In this document: positions 49,701-61,317 of the stretch, piece after piece | How positions within the stretch are numbered: the stretch's first letter is position 1 | How the letters are laid out: every line of letters starts with the position of its first letter | Source of the DNA: Vermamoeba vermiformis | Taxonomy: Eukaryota; Tubulinea; Echinamoebida | Direction of reading: 5' to 3' | Assembly: GCA_045837725.1 (NCBI GenBank) | Contig: JBEWZL010000003.1 | Coordinates: forward strand, 186,001 to 250,000 | DNA length: 64,000 nt | Translations under genes and position numbers: made by a program | Notes under the pieces: generated by a model | What the model was told of the DNA's origin: nothing | What the model saw: the letters and a program-made list of their open reading frames with translations, nothing else | The model's database searches: none

Positions 49701-49870
49701 TTTTCAAAATATTCGGTCTCCTGCGAGCCAAGACGTTCAATTTCATCTCGATCCTTTGACTTTACGGTCGAAAGTTGGATTTCAAGGAGACCAAATTGAA
49801 TTTCGAGTTGCTCAAGGTCAGCGAGCAATTTATCTTCTTCATTGTCGAAGGTAACACCGTTCTTCTCCAT
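46715..49870 (-). CDS. Shk-type TKL kinase with C-terminal SH2 domain, 14 exons
   Basis: Exons: 49870-49645, 49453-49233, 49144-49050, 48900-48833, 48703-48634, 48509-48416, 48332-48240, 48165-48045, 47976-47753, 47696-47484, 47418-47396, 47251-47131, 47067-46931, 46879-46715. Residues ~1-75 are a coiled coil (EEDKLLADLEQLEIQF). The kinase has LGSGAFGVVYKG, the VAVKVL lysine, HLDLKPGNLLL (HLD for HRD), ADFGLSQP, GTPNYMAPEM and SDIYSFGLVLWEMMSGEYPW. A middle region (SFWKKTYGGRFDIPWKKFVGDF) leads to the SH2 domain (WFFGELSRDEAIQVLQN, GTFLMRLSKREYSGS, IHFQVQRKV). This is the SHK layout of Dictyostelium, where ShkA acts at the membrane in chemotaxis and phagocytosis. All catalytic residues are present. 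A 62-nt intron inside the SH2 (47130-47068) restores frame. Confidence 0.9.
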
Positions 49871-50141
49871 CGTGTTATCTTGTCGCAGGAGCTATTGCAA
49901 ATTGAAATTTTTCCTGTCTGTTCACTTTTGCCCAGCTCAATATTCTTTACCTAACCAATAATTAACACAACATGACCTTTAATTCAGCTTGGGTCTCCCG
50001 TTAGCCTACTAGCAATCTTGTTATTCTCACTTGGAAATTAGTCTCGAAGGTTCGGGACCGTTTGTGATAGACAAATATTATATTTCGGTCTTTACTACTT
50101 GCTAAAAACAAGCACTACCAGGCGTCACTAAAATATAGCAT

Positions 50142-51859
50142 ATGGAGGCGAAATACTCGCACGTGATTGATCTTAGGTCAGATACCGTTACCAAGCCAAC
50201 TGATGAAATGCGCGAAGCTATGAAGAACGCAGTCGTCGGAGATGACGTATTTGGTGACGATCCTACCGTTAAGGAGTTAGAGGCGAAGGCTGCAGCCTTG
50301 TTGGGCAAGGAAGCCGGATTATTTGTGACTTCAGGTAAAACCAACAAAACCTCTTCTTTAAAATTGGTGAAAATTTTTTAAATGAATATGGTCGTATTTT
50401 TCGGGTCTAAGCATCGAAGATACTTTCGATCCAAGGAAAATTAATAACGGTAACACCTTCATTTCTGTAGAAGCCACAATTAACCTGTATTATTATTTGC
50501 AGGAACTATGGGCAATCTATTGTGCGTGCTGACCCACTGCAACGGACGAGGTATGTCAATTGTTCTTTGCCAACGAACTGGGTAGTAAATCCGAGAAAAC
50601 ACGCATCAACAAGCGCTCGTGGCTCAAGTGGTAGAGTGTCTGGCTACGAACCAGGAGGCTGCGGGTTCAAGTCCCGTCGGGCGCAATTTCTTTTTTGCTT
50701 TTTACTTGCCAATACCCTTCTAATTAATCCTTCCGGTTCATATTGCTTTCCAGTTTACCGCGGGCTTATCGTTTTTTCTATCATTGTAGATCCAATGCCA
50801 CCAGTTTTTTTTTGGACCGTTCTTTCTTCCCTAACACTTTTTCTAGGTGAGGAGTTTATTGTTGGCGACCAGGCACACATCTACACTGCCGAACAAGGTG
50901 GTTCTGCGACAGTTGGAGGAGTGCACCCTCGTGTCGTGCCTACGAATCCGGATGCCACTCTCAGTCTCGATAGAGTTGAGGCTGCCATTTGCCCTGACGA
51001 CATCCACTGGCCGATTACTAAGCTTGTATGCATTGGTAAGTGCTTTGTTGATGTTAAAACCTTTTTGCGACCGCGACGGATCGAACTAATCCACCTGCAG
51101 AAAATTCACACAACAGATTGGGCGGTCGTGTTATTACACCGGAATACATCGACCAGCTCGGCGCCTTGTGCAAACGTCGCGGATTGGCGTTGCACATGGA
51201 CGGAGCTCGTTTGATGAACGCAGCCGCTGCTCTCGGAGTTCCTGCCTCGCGCATTGTTGCTGCATGTGACACAGTCAGCTTGTGCCTCTCAAAGGGCTTG
51301 GGCGCACCTATTGGCTCCGTTATTGTTGGTCCTAAAGATTTTATCACTCGTTGCCGCCGCTTGAGAAAGGCTCTTGGAGGAGGTAAGTTCCTGGTTTAAC
51401 AACCCTAGAATTACCTTAAAACCCATCCTAATACGTCTTTGTAGGCACGCGCCAAGTCGGAGTTCTTGCTGCACCTGCTCTTATTGCTTTAGAGAAGATG
51501 CCCGAAAAGTTAAAGTTGGATCACGAAAACGCGAAAAAATTCGCTAATGGTACGTTGGTTGATCAACTAATATCGCATTACTAATGGACTCGCTCGCATC
51601 AGGTATTCAACAATTCAAAGACGAAGGTGTTTCAGTGTCGTTGGATGAAGTTCAAACGAACATGGTCATCTTCCGCTACAACAGGAAGGACGTCACTGCC
51701 GCGGAATTTTGCAAACTGCTGTCACAAAAGAACGTGCATGTCCTTCCTTTCTCGTACGGTATTCGTGCAGCCTTCCATCATCAGATCCAATCGAGTGACG
51801 TCGACATTATGATTGAGCGAATGAAGGAATTGTTTTCCGAGCTTAATGCCAAGAAATAA
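50142..51859 (+). CDS. Low-specificity L-threonine aldolase, six exons
   Basis: Exons 50142-50334, 50503-50550, 50847-51035, 51101-51382, 51445-51549, 51603-51859; ~358 residues, normal length. PLP enzyme that splits threonine/allo-threonine to glycine and acetaldehyde. Marks: the N-terminal [33 protein letters not shown], the His of [25 protein letters not shown] with the PLP-binding Asp, and the Schiff-base lysine in [14 protein letters not shown]. All are intact. The second intron (50551-50846) is ~296 nt, against ~60-170 for the others, and carries a complete tRNA-Arg gene in the sense direction. Confidence 0.95.
50613..50685 (+). tRNA. tRNA-Arg (anticodon ACG), nested in an intron
   Basis: 73 nt with full cloverleaf: acceptor GCGCTCG/CGGGCGC, D arm GCTC-loop-GAGT, anticodon arm TCTGG-CTACGAA-CCAGG (anticodon ACG at 50646-50648, expected I34), variable AGGCT, T arm GCGGG-TTCAAGT-CCCGT, discriminator A. 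A and B boxes (TGGCTCAAGTGG, GGTTCAAGTCC) are good. A T6 run at 50691-50696 is the Pol III stop. No tRNA intron. It lies inside intron 2 of the threonine aldolase gene, sense. Confidence 0.97.
50691..50696 (+). terminator. Pol III T6 terminator of tRNA-Arg
   Basis: Six T residues 6 nt after the discriminator base. It lies within the pre-mRNA intron. Confidence 0.8.
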
Positions 51860-52064
51860 ACAGTAAGTTCTTTCGTATTATTTTTTTGGAGGTGCTGCAC
51901 CTCTTGGTACAGCTGGAGGGTTTCATTCCGAGATCTCGCCGAGTTCATTATAAAATTTCGAATCTTAAAGCAAGCCAAAACGTGACGAAATAAGATAACC
52001 TTTAAAGTCATTACTGCTCTTTTTCAAATTAACACGTAAGTCAAATCCACATCTCTCTCAAAAC

Positions 52065-53159
52065 ATGGACAACATCGCGAATAAGAATGCAGTCGTCACC
52101 GGCGCGAGCAGTGGCATCGGCAGGTCTGCGGCTATTGCTTTAGCTAAGGAAGGTTGCAATGTCGCTCTGTTGGCACGCAAGGAGGACAATCTAAAAGGCA
52201 AGATCGCTTGATCCAGAATTAGCTTGAGAGTAATACTTACCTCTCGATAGAAACTGCCAAGTTGTGTCAAAAAGAAAACCCGAAAGGAAAGTTTCCGGTT
52301 ATCCCTTGCGATCTCTCGGACCTAAAGGCGATCCCGGATGCCATCAAAAAAATTGGCCAGGAATTTGGCAATGTGGTGCATATTCTATGTAAGCAATGCA
52401 TTCAAATGCTAATTTTCCCTTTATTTTAAAGCTGTGTGATTGCAATTTGGTCGCGCGATCCTAAACAACGCGAATTCTAATTGTTGTACTGTTAAACAGG
52501 CAACATCTCCGGAAAGGGTTCGCAATCTACTATACCTGAAGGCTCCATCGAGGATTGGGACAAGACAATCTTATTGAATTCCATGGCTCCGATCCACGTC
52601 ACAAAATTGCTGTTCCCTATGATGAAGGACAATGGATGGGGTGTAATCATTAACTTAGTATCAATTGCCGGCATGGTAAGCATACTATCACAAAATGAAC
52701 AACATAGCATGGAATTAATACCTGTTGCAATAGGAATTTTTCAAGGGATCTGCCGCTTACTGTGCTTCAAAGCACTGCGCGCGTGCCTTCTCGAATACGT
52801 TATTCGAAGATATAAGACACCTCAATATCAAAGTGTGCACTATCAATCCTGGGTAAGATCGACGTGCGACCTTCATTTTTGTTGTCGGATGTACCTCGCT
52901 AGATCTAACAATCTTATTTAGATATGTAAACACACCTTTATTAGATGACAAGCCAGAATTGGATCGTAATAAGATGATTCAACCCGAAGACATTGCTCAG
53001 ACAATCTTATTTGTTTGCAAGGTGAGTTTAAAAATTTGCTCGACGAATTCGTGCCTAAAGTTAAGGTATCATATTAATGCTTTCATATAGTTCCCTCAAA
53101 CTGGATGCCCTACTGAGATCGTTATTAAACCTCAGCTGACTCCCAAGCAGCAGGCGTAG
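52065..53159 (+). CDS. Short-chain dehydrogenase/reductase (classical SDR)
   Basis: Exons 52065-52197, 52251-52388, 52500-52675, 52746-52852, 52922-53021, 53091-53159; ~240 residues. NAD(P)-binding TGASSGIGR near the N-terminus, ARK after beta-2 (suggesting NADP preference), CDLSD after beta-3, catalytic Ser in NLVSIAGM and the YCASK (Tyr-xxx-Lys) motif; the usual NNAG is CNISG here. The first intron starts GCAAGA, a GC-AG intron supported by exact phase on both sides. No targeting signal or membrane helix is seen, so a cytosolic enzyme. Substrate cannot be read from sequence; sepiapterin-reductase-like and fungal 3-oxoacyl-ACP-reductase-like clans are possible. Confidence 0.88.
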
Positions 53160-53386
53160 GACAGATCGCGTTGTCGTTAATCCAAAGTTATTTAATTTGA
53201 CGTGGCTAGCCCGCTGGAGTATGCCTCCGCTAATTTGTATCGAATTGTAAATAGCCAAATTTCATTGTTAGAACAGAAACGTGTGCAGGTGTGAAAGTGT
53301 GTTCCGCTAGTTTCGCCGTTACCATTTCTCTACCATAATTTGTTAAATTACCACGAGTATAACTTTCGTTATTTATTAACTGAACA

Positions 53387-55625
53387 ATGGGTAATAAAGT
53401 ATTAAAGTCGGATAACGAGCCCGCAGAAGGGCCGATCTCACCAGAAGAGCTTGGTAATTTTCATTAAATTAAACCGTAACGCGGAAAATTACTTATATAT
53501 ACATTCACGATAAATTATAGAAAAATTAAATAGAAAACGTCAAGCCATTGTAAATGAAATACTATCGACCGAAAAATCGTATGTCTCGGCGCTCCGCTCT
53601 GTCGTTGCGGTAAGAATAACATAATATTATCAATTAACACGTCATTATTAAATTCGCTTCTTGACGAACGTACCTATTTTGAAAGATCCAAATATTAAAT
53701 AAATAAAATTTAAATTATTTATTCAATCAAATGTGTCATGGTCAAATCATACCATCAAATAACGTGATAGATTCTATTAGTTTGCGCGTTCTTAATTTGA
53801 ATTTAATAGGTTTGGTACATTCCGCTCGATAATGCCGTAAAAAGCGGCAAGCCAATAATCAAGCAAAGCGAATTTACAGCCATATTCAGCATTATACGAA
53901 GTAAGTTCTAAATAACATATTTGCATCTTTGACGGGTTAATAATAACATTAATACCAGATATTTTGGATCTGCATGAAATTTTACTCGCTGAAATTCAAG
54001 AGCGAGTTTCACAATGGACCAATAAACAATTAATAGGCGACATATTTGTTAAGCACGTAAGAAATTAATTTTATTATGGTAACAGAAGCGATACCATTAG
54101 AGCTAATTTTGACGTGTTAGGCCGAAGCGTTGAAGTTGTACACAGAGTACGTCAATAATTATAACAACGCATTAGAAACAGTAGGTCATTGCCAACAAAA
54201 AGAATCCGTGAGGAAATTCTTCGAAGTAAGTTAAATTACGCAAATTATTCCTGGAGGTATTGATAATAACCGATGCTTTTTTGACTTTGCACAGGAAGGA
54301 ACAGAAAGTAACTTGAACGATCAAAAGTTGGATTTAATGTCATATTTAATCATGCCTATTCAACGTATACCTCGGTATCAACTTCTACTTCAAGTACGTA
54401 CAACGAACTAATTCATGTCTCATCATTTGACACGTGTCAAAGTCCTATTTGCTCATCAAGTCTATGTATTATAGGACCTATTAAAATCTACACGAAGGAA
54501 GCACAAAGATTACAGAAACTTGGCGCTGGCACTCGATGAAATCATCAACGCGGCCACGTACATTAACGAACAAAAACGTGTCTATGAAGAGACTTCTAAA
54601 CTTGTTTCAGTGCAGCAAATGTTAAACGATGACTATGTAAGTGGAATTAAGTCAAAATTAACTGTGCTGACCTCTTTAGGACATTATTGCACCGCACAGA
54701 AGAGTGCTCGGAGATGGCGATTTTAAACCACTAGAGTAAGTTTTAGTTTCTATTTAAGAACGATAATTCTAATGAAATTTCATCAGATCTACTACAGTGA
54801 ACGCTAATTCAGTGCACTGGATCTTATGCAATGACTTGCTAATTCTGACTACAATCGGCAAAAGTTTCTTCTCAAGGCAACTAAGGTAAGGACGCGAATT
54901 ATTTCCCCTGGTCTTAAATTAACCTTAAATAGGTACAACGTGTTGTTAATGGCACCGTTATGCGATACTGTAGCAAATGTAATCCCATCGAGCGGTACGC
55001 GAGGCAATTTTTCGGCGTAATAACTCTAACCGTGCTTCGCTTGCAGAAAATAACGCTATTAAGATACAACATAAGCAATCTGTATTCTATTTTGGATTTG
55101 AAACGCCAGCTTTCATGAATTCTTGGTTGAAACGTAAGAACATGACCGGATCTGCCATATTATTCCGCTTTTTTACTTATACTGTATTATTCTACAGAAT
55201 TTGAGGACGCTAAAAAGATTGCGTACGAAGTTAGACTGCTTACAGAGAAAACATTTCCTAAAAAGGAAAATAGCAACACCGTTACAAGTCCCGAGCCAAA
55301 TAGATCGTCTAGCCCTATTAGACCTAATCAATCAGTATCGATTAGCGATGCTCGTCGTAAACATAGCTCGCCATCAATAAGAAAAGACTCGGCACCTAAA
55401 AAACTTATCGTTGAAGAAGAGATCAAGCCTGCTGCTGAAAAAGAAACGCCTAAAAAGGATAAAAAGAAGGATAAAGAAAAGAAGCAGAAGAATTTCGACG
55501 AATCATTACGCCAGCCATTGTTGAGCGAGAAGAAAAAGAACAAGAAGGAGAAAAAATCGAAAAAGAAATCTAAAAAAGGAAAGAAAGGCGAATCTGAAGA
55601 GAATAAATGTTGCGCGTGCTTTTAA
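53387..55625 (+). CDS. RhoGEF (DH-PH) with N-myristoyl and C-terminal CaaX-like signals
   Basis: Twelve exons: 53387-53453, 53521-53609, 53810-53900, 53959-54056, 54121-54225, 54295-54393, 54475-54636, 54680-54735, 54787-54885, 54933-54994, 55047-55133, 55198-55625. DH domain: RQAIVNEILSTEKSYVSALR (CR1) to LMSYLIMPIQRIPRYQLLLQ (CR3), then the long alpha-6 helix. PH domain: VHWILCNDLLILTT to SVFYFGFETPAFMNSWLK. The tail (~140 residues) is Ser/Pro-rich, then a heavy Lys tract (KKKNKKEKKSKKKSKK), ending ENKCCACF, a possible CaaX/palmitoylation signal. The N-terminus MGNKVLKS fits N-myristoylation. It should activate Rho/Rac GTPases at the membrane. Confidence 0.9.
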
Positions 55626-55804
55626 TAGCGAAAAACCTAAATTATTTTGAGTTTGCCGTCCAGATCTTTACCCGAGATTTTCCTTGTGAGCGAAACACAA
55701 GAGACTTGTGAACTTTTCCAGGGATTCTTTCAATATTACAATTACTTTCAATCAGAATCATAGCTTTATGCCACAGAACAGGCGCACATCGTCCGACAAA
55801 GCAG

Positions 55805-58800
55805 ATGTCTCGCGAACGATTGCCTGTAACCGCCGCGGAACCTGCTCCTGGCCCAGATTTAACTAGCAGTCAAATTCCGCTCACTCAGTCGATATCTGAC
55901 GTCAAAGACGCAGTACGAGTAAGCATAAAATCAATTGAAATTTTTTTCAGAGATCAAGCTTCTGTTCCATCACAAGTTTTTAACTTGGTGTTGCATAATT
56001 ACATTATATCATAAAAGTGCTAAATTTATCCGAATTAACTCGTTTGACGATTATTCAATGTTATTTTTTGAATGGACATCCAAAATGACAACTGAAATTA
56101 ACCAAATATTCAGAAAAAATACAAAGTGTATGTCAATGAACCCAAGGAGGCCGAGGATGAAGCAAAATTGACTTCCAAGCAGAAGCATCACAAACGGTGC
56201 GTCAGATTCGCTCAAAAAGTGAAAATCTTACCGAATGTGAAGCGAAATGCGATTCGAACGGCTCGTTACACTGCTGTTAATTATTTTCCATGGGTAAGAC
56301 ATAATATGCCTTGATATAAATCACTATCCCGCCTTTTTTAATCTTTGATCCGCAGCTTTTTGGATCTATCTATGCGAAATTAATCCTTGTGCTGATGAAA
56401 TTTTGGCCTCAAAATATTAATATATAATATAAAGGTACTAGGAAGGCAATTTAGACGCCCTGCAAATACTTTCTTCTTAGCTGTGACGATTATTTCTTTG
56501 ACCCCAATTTCGCCTATTGATCCGGTTAGTTGGACCGTATTCTTTTTCATAGTCCTTCTAGCGTCTATTATTAAAGAAGGCGTAGAAGATATTGTAAGTA
56601 TTTAAAACCTATTTTTAGCACGAGTACTGATTTTCCATCAGATCCGTCACAAAAATGACAAGCGTGTAAACAACCGGAAAATTTCTGCTTGGCGCAACGG
56701 CGAAGAAATAGTTACACGATGGGCTGATTTAATTACGGGAGATATTATCAAGATTAGGGACGAGGATGAAATCCCAGCGGATCTTGTCATTCTGGCGACT
56801 TCTCAAAAGAACGGTCAATGTTACGTCTCAACGGTCAATTTAGACGGGTACATGCTACACATATTATAATATTACAAGATTATTATGCCTTTGCAAATCG
56901 ATTTTGAATCAACAATCTCGGGATCCAATTTTTCTAACACGAAATTTCCGTTCAGAGAATCAGCGCTGAAGACGCGCCAATCAGTCAAAGTCACGCATTC
57001 ATTAAGCGAAGAGAGTCTCGTTAATGCAAAGATGATTATGGCCGTTGATGATCCGTCGCCTTCGCTAAATTCTTTCAACGGCTACATCCAGGTCCGAGAA
57101 AGCGATCAAGAACCAACTCCGGTCACAATACCTTTAGAGCATAGTAACTTATTATTACGAGTAATATCTGTCATATTATTATCGTCAATAATCATTGATA
57201 TTAAAATAATCTATTTTTAGGGCACTGTTTTGAAGAACTCGGAGTACGCGTACGGCGTCATAATTTACGCGGGAAAATTCACCAAATATGCACTGAACTC
57301 TAAGTGAGTAAATTGACGTCATATATCATCTTGTATTAACGCGTCATAGGCGTAATTCGAGTCGTAGAAGTACTGTCGAACGAAGCTACGATCGATACAT
57401 TGTTGGAAATTTAATTGCACTATTAATAGTAGCATTTGCTTATGGCACTTACGCCGCTATTTTTCAGGTACAAAATATTCTACTTTAATTTAATTCTTTT
57501 TCATTTTGACCGGTTGAAACTTTGCAGCAATTCGATTTGACTGGTCATTGGTACCTGCCTGACCAATCAGATTACGCTGTATTTGGAATTTCCATGTTTT
57601 TTGCATACATCGCTCTATTGGCTGTGTTCGTCCCTCTCGCACTGTACGTCACTTTGGAAATTGTTCGTGCCGGACAGGTCAGTTTTATCAATTTTATTAT
57701 CGCTCGACTCGTTCACTGAAAGTTGCCATTTTAGTACAAAGTATTCGGCAACGAGAAGTACTTGTACGATCCCAAGCGAGATTTCAAGCCAGCTTCTCGA
57801 TCGTTGAATTTACACGAAGACTTGGGTCAGATCAAGTACATTTTTTCAGACAAGACTGGCACATTAACGAAGAACAAAATGATTCTGCAAACAGTAACCG
57901 TCGGCCATGATGTAAGTATACCTCGTGCTATTCATAAAAACTAATATTACGTCAGATCTACTCGAACGATAAAGCACTTCCAAATTTGGAAATGGACGAA
58001 GATTGGAAAAATTTGGCGCCGATTTCAAACAAAACATTTTTATGGAACGACACGTGGTTGATTGGCAGATTGAAAAGTTTGTCGAAATCAAAAGACCCAA
58101 TCGAGAACGATCCGTTGTATTTAATGCTTCTGACATTGACACTTTGCCACTCTGCAAATGTCTTTGATAAGCACGTGGATGAAAATACAGGTATGCAATA
58201 TATTAAAGGTGCCGAGTATAGCATATTTATAACTATCCTATTAATAGGAGTTATTTTCCATACGAGTTCACCCGATGAAAAAGCACTACTCGAAGCTGCC
58301 CAAAATTTCGGTTTTTGTTTCTTGTCACGTGACTTTGACACGATCAAAGTGAACGTGTTTGGGCAAGTTAAGTCATTCACTTTGCTGCACGTGCTCGACT
58401 TCACTGGTGAACGAAAGCGCATGTCCGTGATTGCCAAAGACGAGAACGATCGAATTACATTACTCACCAAAGGTACAGATAATAACCTTCCTAATTTGGA
58501 AATGTTAAAGTAACGATGTTCAATAGGCGCTGATGCTGTCATTTTGCACCGCGCATCCGCTGATCAAGAATTGGTTTCGCCCAAGATTATCGAGGACCAA
58601 GCTACCAAATTAGGAAATGCCTGTTTGCGAACACTCGTGATCGCTTACAAAAACATCAAGCTAGAGCATTATGAGCGGTGGTACAATGAGCATTGGAAGC
58701 CTAGCATTGAAGACTATTTGAACCGTCAAAAAATCATTGACAAAGCCTCGGGTACGTAAAACAACAAGATTTTATTTATTCGTATAATCCGACCCTCGTC

Positions 58801-61033
58801 TTTGCAGAGATTATCGAAACAGATTTGCAGTTGCTCGGTGTGACAGGTGTCGAAGATGAACTTCAAGACAATGTCCCCGAGACCATCTCACGGTTATTAC
58901 ACGCTGGTATCAAAATATGGGTAGTAGTACGTACTTCAATATGCTTTCACATAGCTATTTATAATTTACTCACTGATTGTTAGACTGGTGATAAGCGCGA
59001 GACAGCGTTCAACATTGCAAGTGCGTGTAATTTGGTTCATGACTCGAGCACTGTTTTTCTTCAAGTCCGTTCAGAATCTGATAAAGGCAACATCTCCTCG
59101 GCCATGAAACAAATTCAAGACTTGAAGCCCGATTCTTCTGAATACGAGTAAGTGACACGTGTCAAAAGTTGACACTTGATGTCAACACTAAAATATTCAA
59201 GCAATTAGTTAATAATCTTGATTCATTAGTCCCTGATGTTATATTAATGCTTATATATATTTTAGTGAAGAAGATGCTCAAGATCATGAATCGTGGCTCA
59301 AAAATGTCGAAGGTGTCAAACGAGTCGGCTTAGTGCTGGATGGCGAGACATTAGAGTACTGCACTGAACACTACTGGGACGAGATTATGCCACTATTGAC
59401 GCGTTGTGACTCGGTGATTGTTTGCCGCGCCAGTCCCTTGCAAAAAGAAAAAGTGGTCAATAATGTCAAACGATATCATAAGACAGCTGTCACTCTTGCG
59501 ATAGGTAAGGCAGACGTTATCGTAATACAAATACAAATACAAACTGCGAAATTTCCTTAGGTGACGGAGGCAATGACGTGTCAATGCTTCACGCGGCCGA
59601 TGTTGGCGTGGGTCTGCCGGGCGAAGAAGGATCACAAGCGTTAAGTAAGTTATTGTTTGGTAGTGCCTTTGACGGCCTTACTAATGTACGCATAGTGGCT
59701 GCTGATTTCCAAATCGGGCAATTCGAAATTTTGGATGATTTGTTGCTGGTGAAAGGCAGATATTTTTATCGACAGATCAGCATCTTCATGTTTTATTTCT
59801 GCTACAAGGTACCTCATATATACATATATATGTACGTTATATTAATACAATCCCTATAGAGCTTGTTTGAAATTATCTGTCGATTTTTGTACGTTCCGTT
59901 TGCAGCATGGTCTGGCACGAATTTCATGAACGACTTGATGGACACCTTTTATCAAGTTTGTAAGTACCTCTTTCCATATTAGGCAATACTAATGTACACG
60001 ACTGACTTAGTGTTCACCTCTGTGCCAATTATCTTCGTGGGTATTTTCGAAGAGGACATATCCCGTGATTGGCTGTTGAAATACCCGCAATTGTACCGCG
60101 AATGCATTGCCAAGAAATTTTTCAACTTCCGCGTGTACACGTTTTGGATCGCCATCGCACTCTACCAGGGCGCATTCTGCTGGGGAATTTCAACGTGGAT
60201 GTTCAACGAATCAGCGAGCAGTGACGCGAAGTACCCTGGTCTCATGGGCGAGAGCATCATCAACGTCTCGTACATTGTCGTGATTGCTAATTTGCAGTTG
60301 GCCCGCATCATCAAGTAAGTGTTCATGACCGACTTTTGACGCCTAAAACTATCCTACAAATTTGATTTAAAGACTCGCAATTAGTTTTTCGTATTATTAG
60401 TGCCCTTGTTAGTAAGTAGTGACCCGAGTACGAGGTAGCTACGCTTCTCGGGCACGACCACACTAACAAGAATGCACCGCTTCCCGTCCGATCAGCGAAG
60501 TTAAGCTTGTTCAGGCCTTCTTAGTACTGGGGTAGGAGACTACCTGGGAATCGGAGGTGTTGTGCTCTTCTATTTTTTGCTTTTGCGCCGGTCCCTACGT
60601 TCATTTCTTTCTTTTGTCGTGTTGTTGCAAGATCTAGATCAAATTGTCATGTGTCCCATTGCTAACTGCCGATATCATTTTCAGACGATGGGTGTATCCT
60701 ATACACCTCAGTATCTTCGGTTCAATAGTGCTCTACATTCTCATCGTGATTATCCTGTCGTTAGTCGAAGGAACGGATCTGTTTCAAATGGGAGAGTGGA
60801 TGTTCCAAGAACCGAGCTTCTACTTCGGTCTCGTGTTGACAATTGTGGTCTGCTTGTTGCCTGAGCTATTAGTCTCGTATATTAAGCGCACTTATTACCC
60901 GGAGTTAAGCGACATAATCGAAGAAAAAGACGTGTTGAACAGACATCAAAGTGGCTTAGACGAAAAATTTACTGAAGGTTGGATCGAGCTTGCAAGACGA
61001 TCTCGCGCAATAACAAAGCTAGATAAAGTGTAA
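55805..61033 (+). CDS. P4-type ATPase (phospholipid flippase), 20 exons
   Basis: Exons: 55805-55918, 56114-56291, 56435-56593, 56642-56847, 56956-57160, 57221-57303, 57350-57467, 57528-57677, 57735-57911, 57956-58190, 58248-58472, 58527-58751, 58808-58926, 58984-59147, 59267-59504, 59561-59644, 59696-59808, 59860-59959, 60011-60314, 60685-61033; about 1080 residues, normal for the family. Marks: [17 protein letters not shown] (M1-M2 region), [13 protein letters not shown] with the phosphorylated Asp, [65 protein letters not shown], and the last helices. The actuator motif reads LDGESALKTR where most P4 enzymes have DGETNLK. It flips aminophospholipids across late secretory membranes with a CDC50 partner. 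Intron 19 (60315-60684) holds a 5S rRNA gene. Confidence 0.93.
60404..60439 (+). promoter_or_regulatory. Conserved 36-bp block upstream of 5S copy B
   Basis: Identical to 7389-7354 on the minus strand. Ends 10 bp before the 5S 5' end; the bases between (TACGCTT here, AATACGT in copy A) are not conserved, whereas CTCGGG at the junction is. Confidence 0.55.
60450..60567 (+). rRNA. 5S ribosomal RNA, copy B, nested in the flippase gene's last intron
   Basis: 118 nt, identical to copy A over the whole RNA. Helix I forms between GGGCACGAC and GTTGTGCTC with two G-U pairs. The internal control region is intact. Followed by a T6 run at 60573-60578. Sense to the host intron 60315-60684. Confidence 0.93.
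60573..60578 (+). terminator. Pol III T6 terminator of 5S copy B
   Basis: Six T residues 6 nt after the 5S 3' end; the following GCTTTTGC is also shared with copy A. Confidence 0.75.
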
Positions 61034-61232
61034 ATAGTTGTACTAGTAGAAGTAAAATAACATCATTCGAAGACCGAACCTGGATCAAAATTTCTCTTTT
61101 GACACGATTTTAAAAATGCTTCTTTACTATCAAAAAGTGTATTTATATGGAAATGTTACTAATCGGTGTTAGTACAAGATATGAAATGACGCCAAAGCGA
61201 AAAGTTTTGTCTGTTAGTAGGATCGGAGAGAT

Positions 61233-61263
61233 CCGATTTGTTTAGAAGCATTCGCTAAGTATT
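61233..61263 (+). repeat. 31-bp repeat, copy 2
   Basis: Identical to 41911-41881 (minus strand). Lies 200 bp beyond the flippase stop codon and ~55 bp before the 3' end of the convergent SMG7-like gene. Confidence 0.75.
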
Positions 61264-61317
61264 TAGCCAATCCTTAACTACCATATTAACCATAATAAGC
61301 GCAATAGATGACCTATT

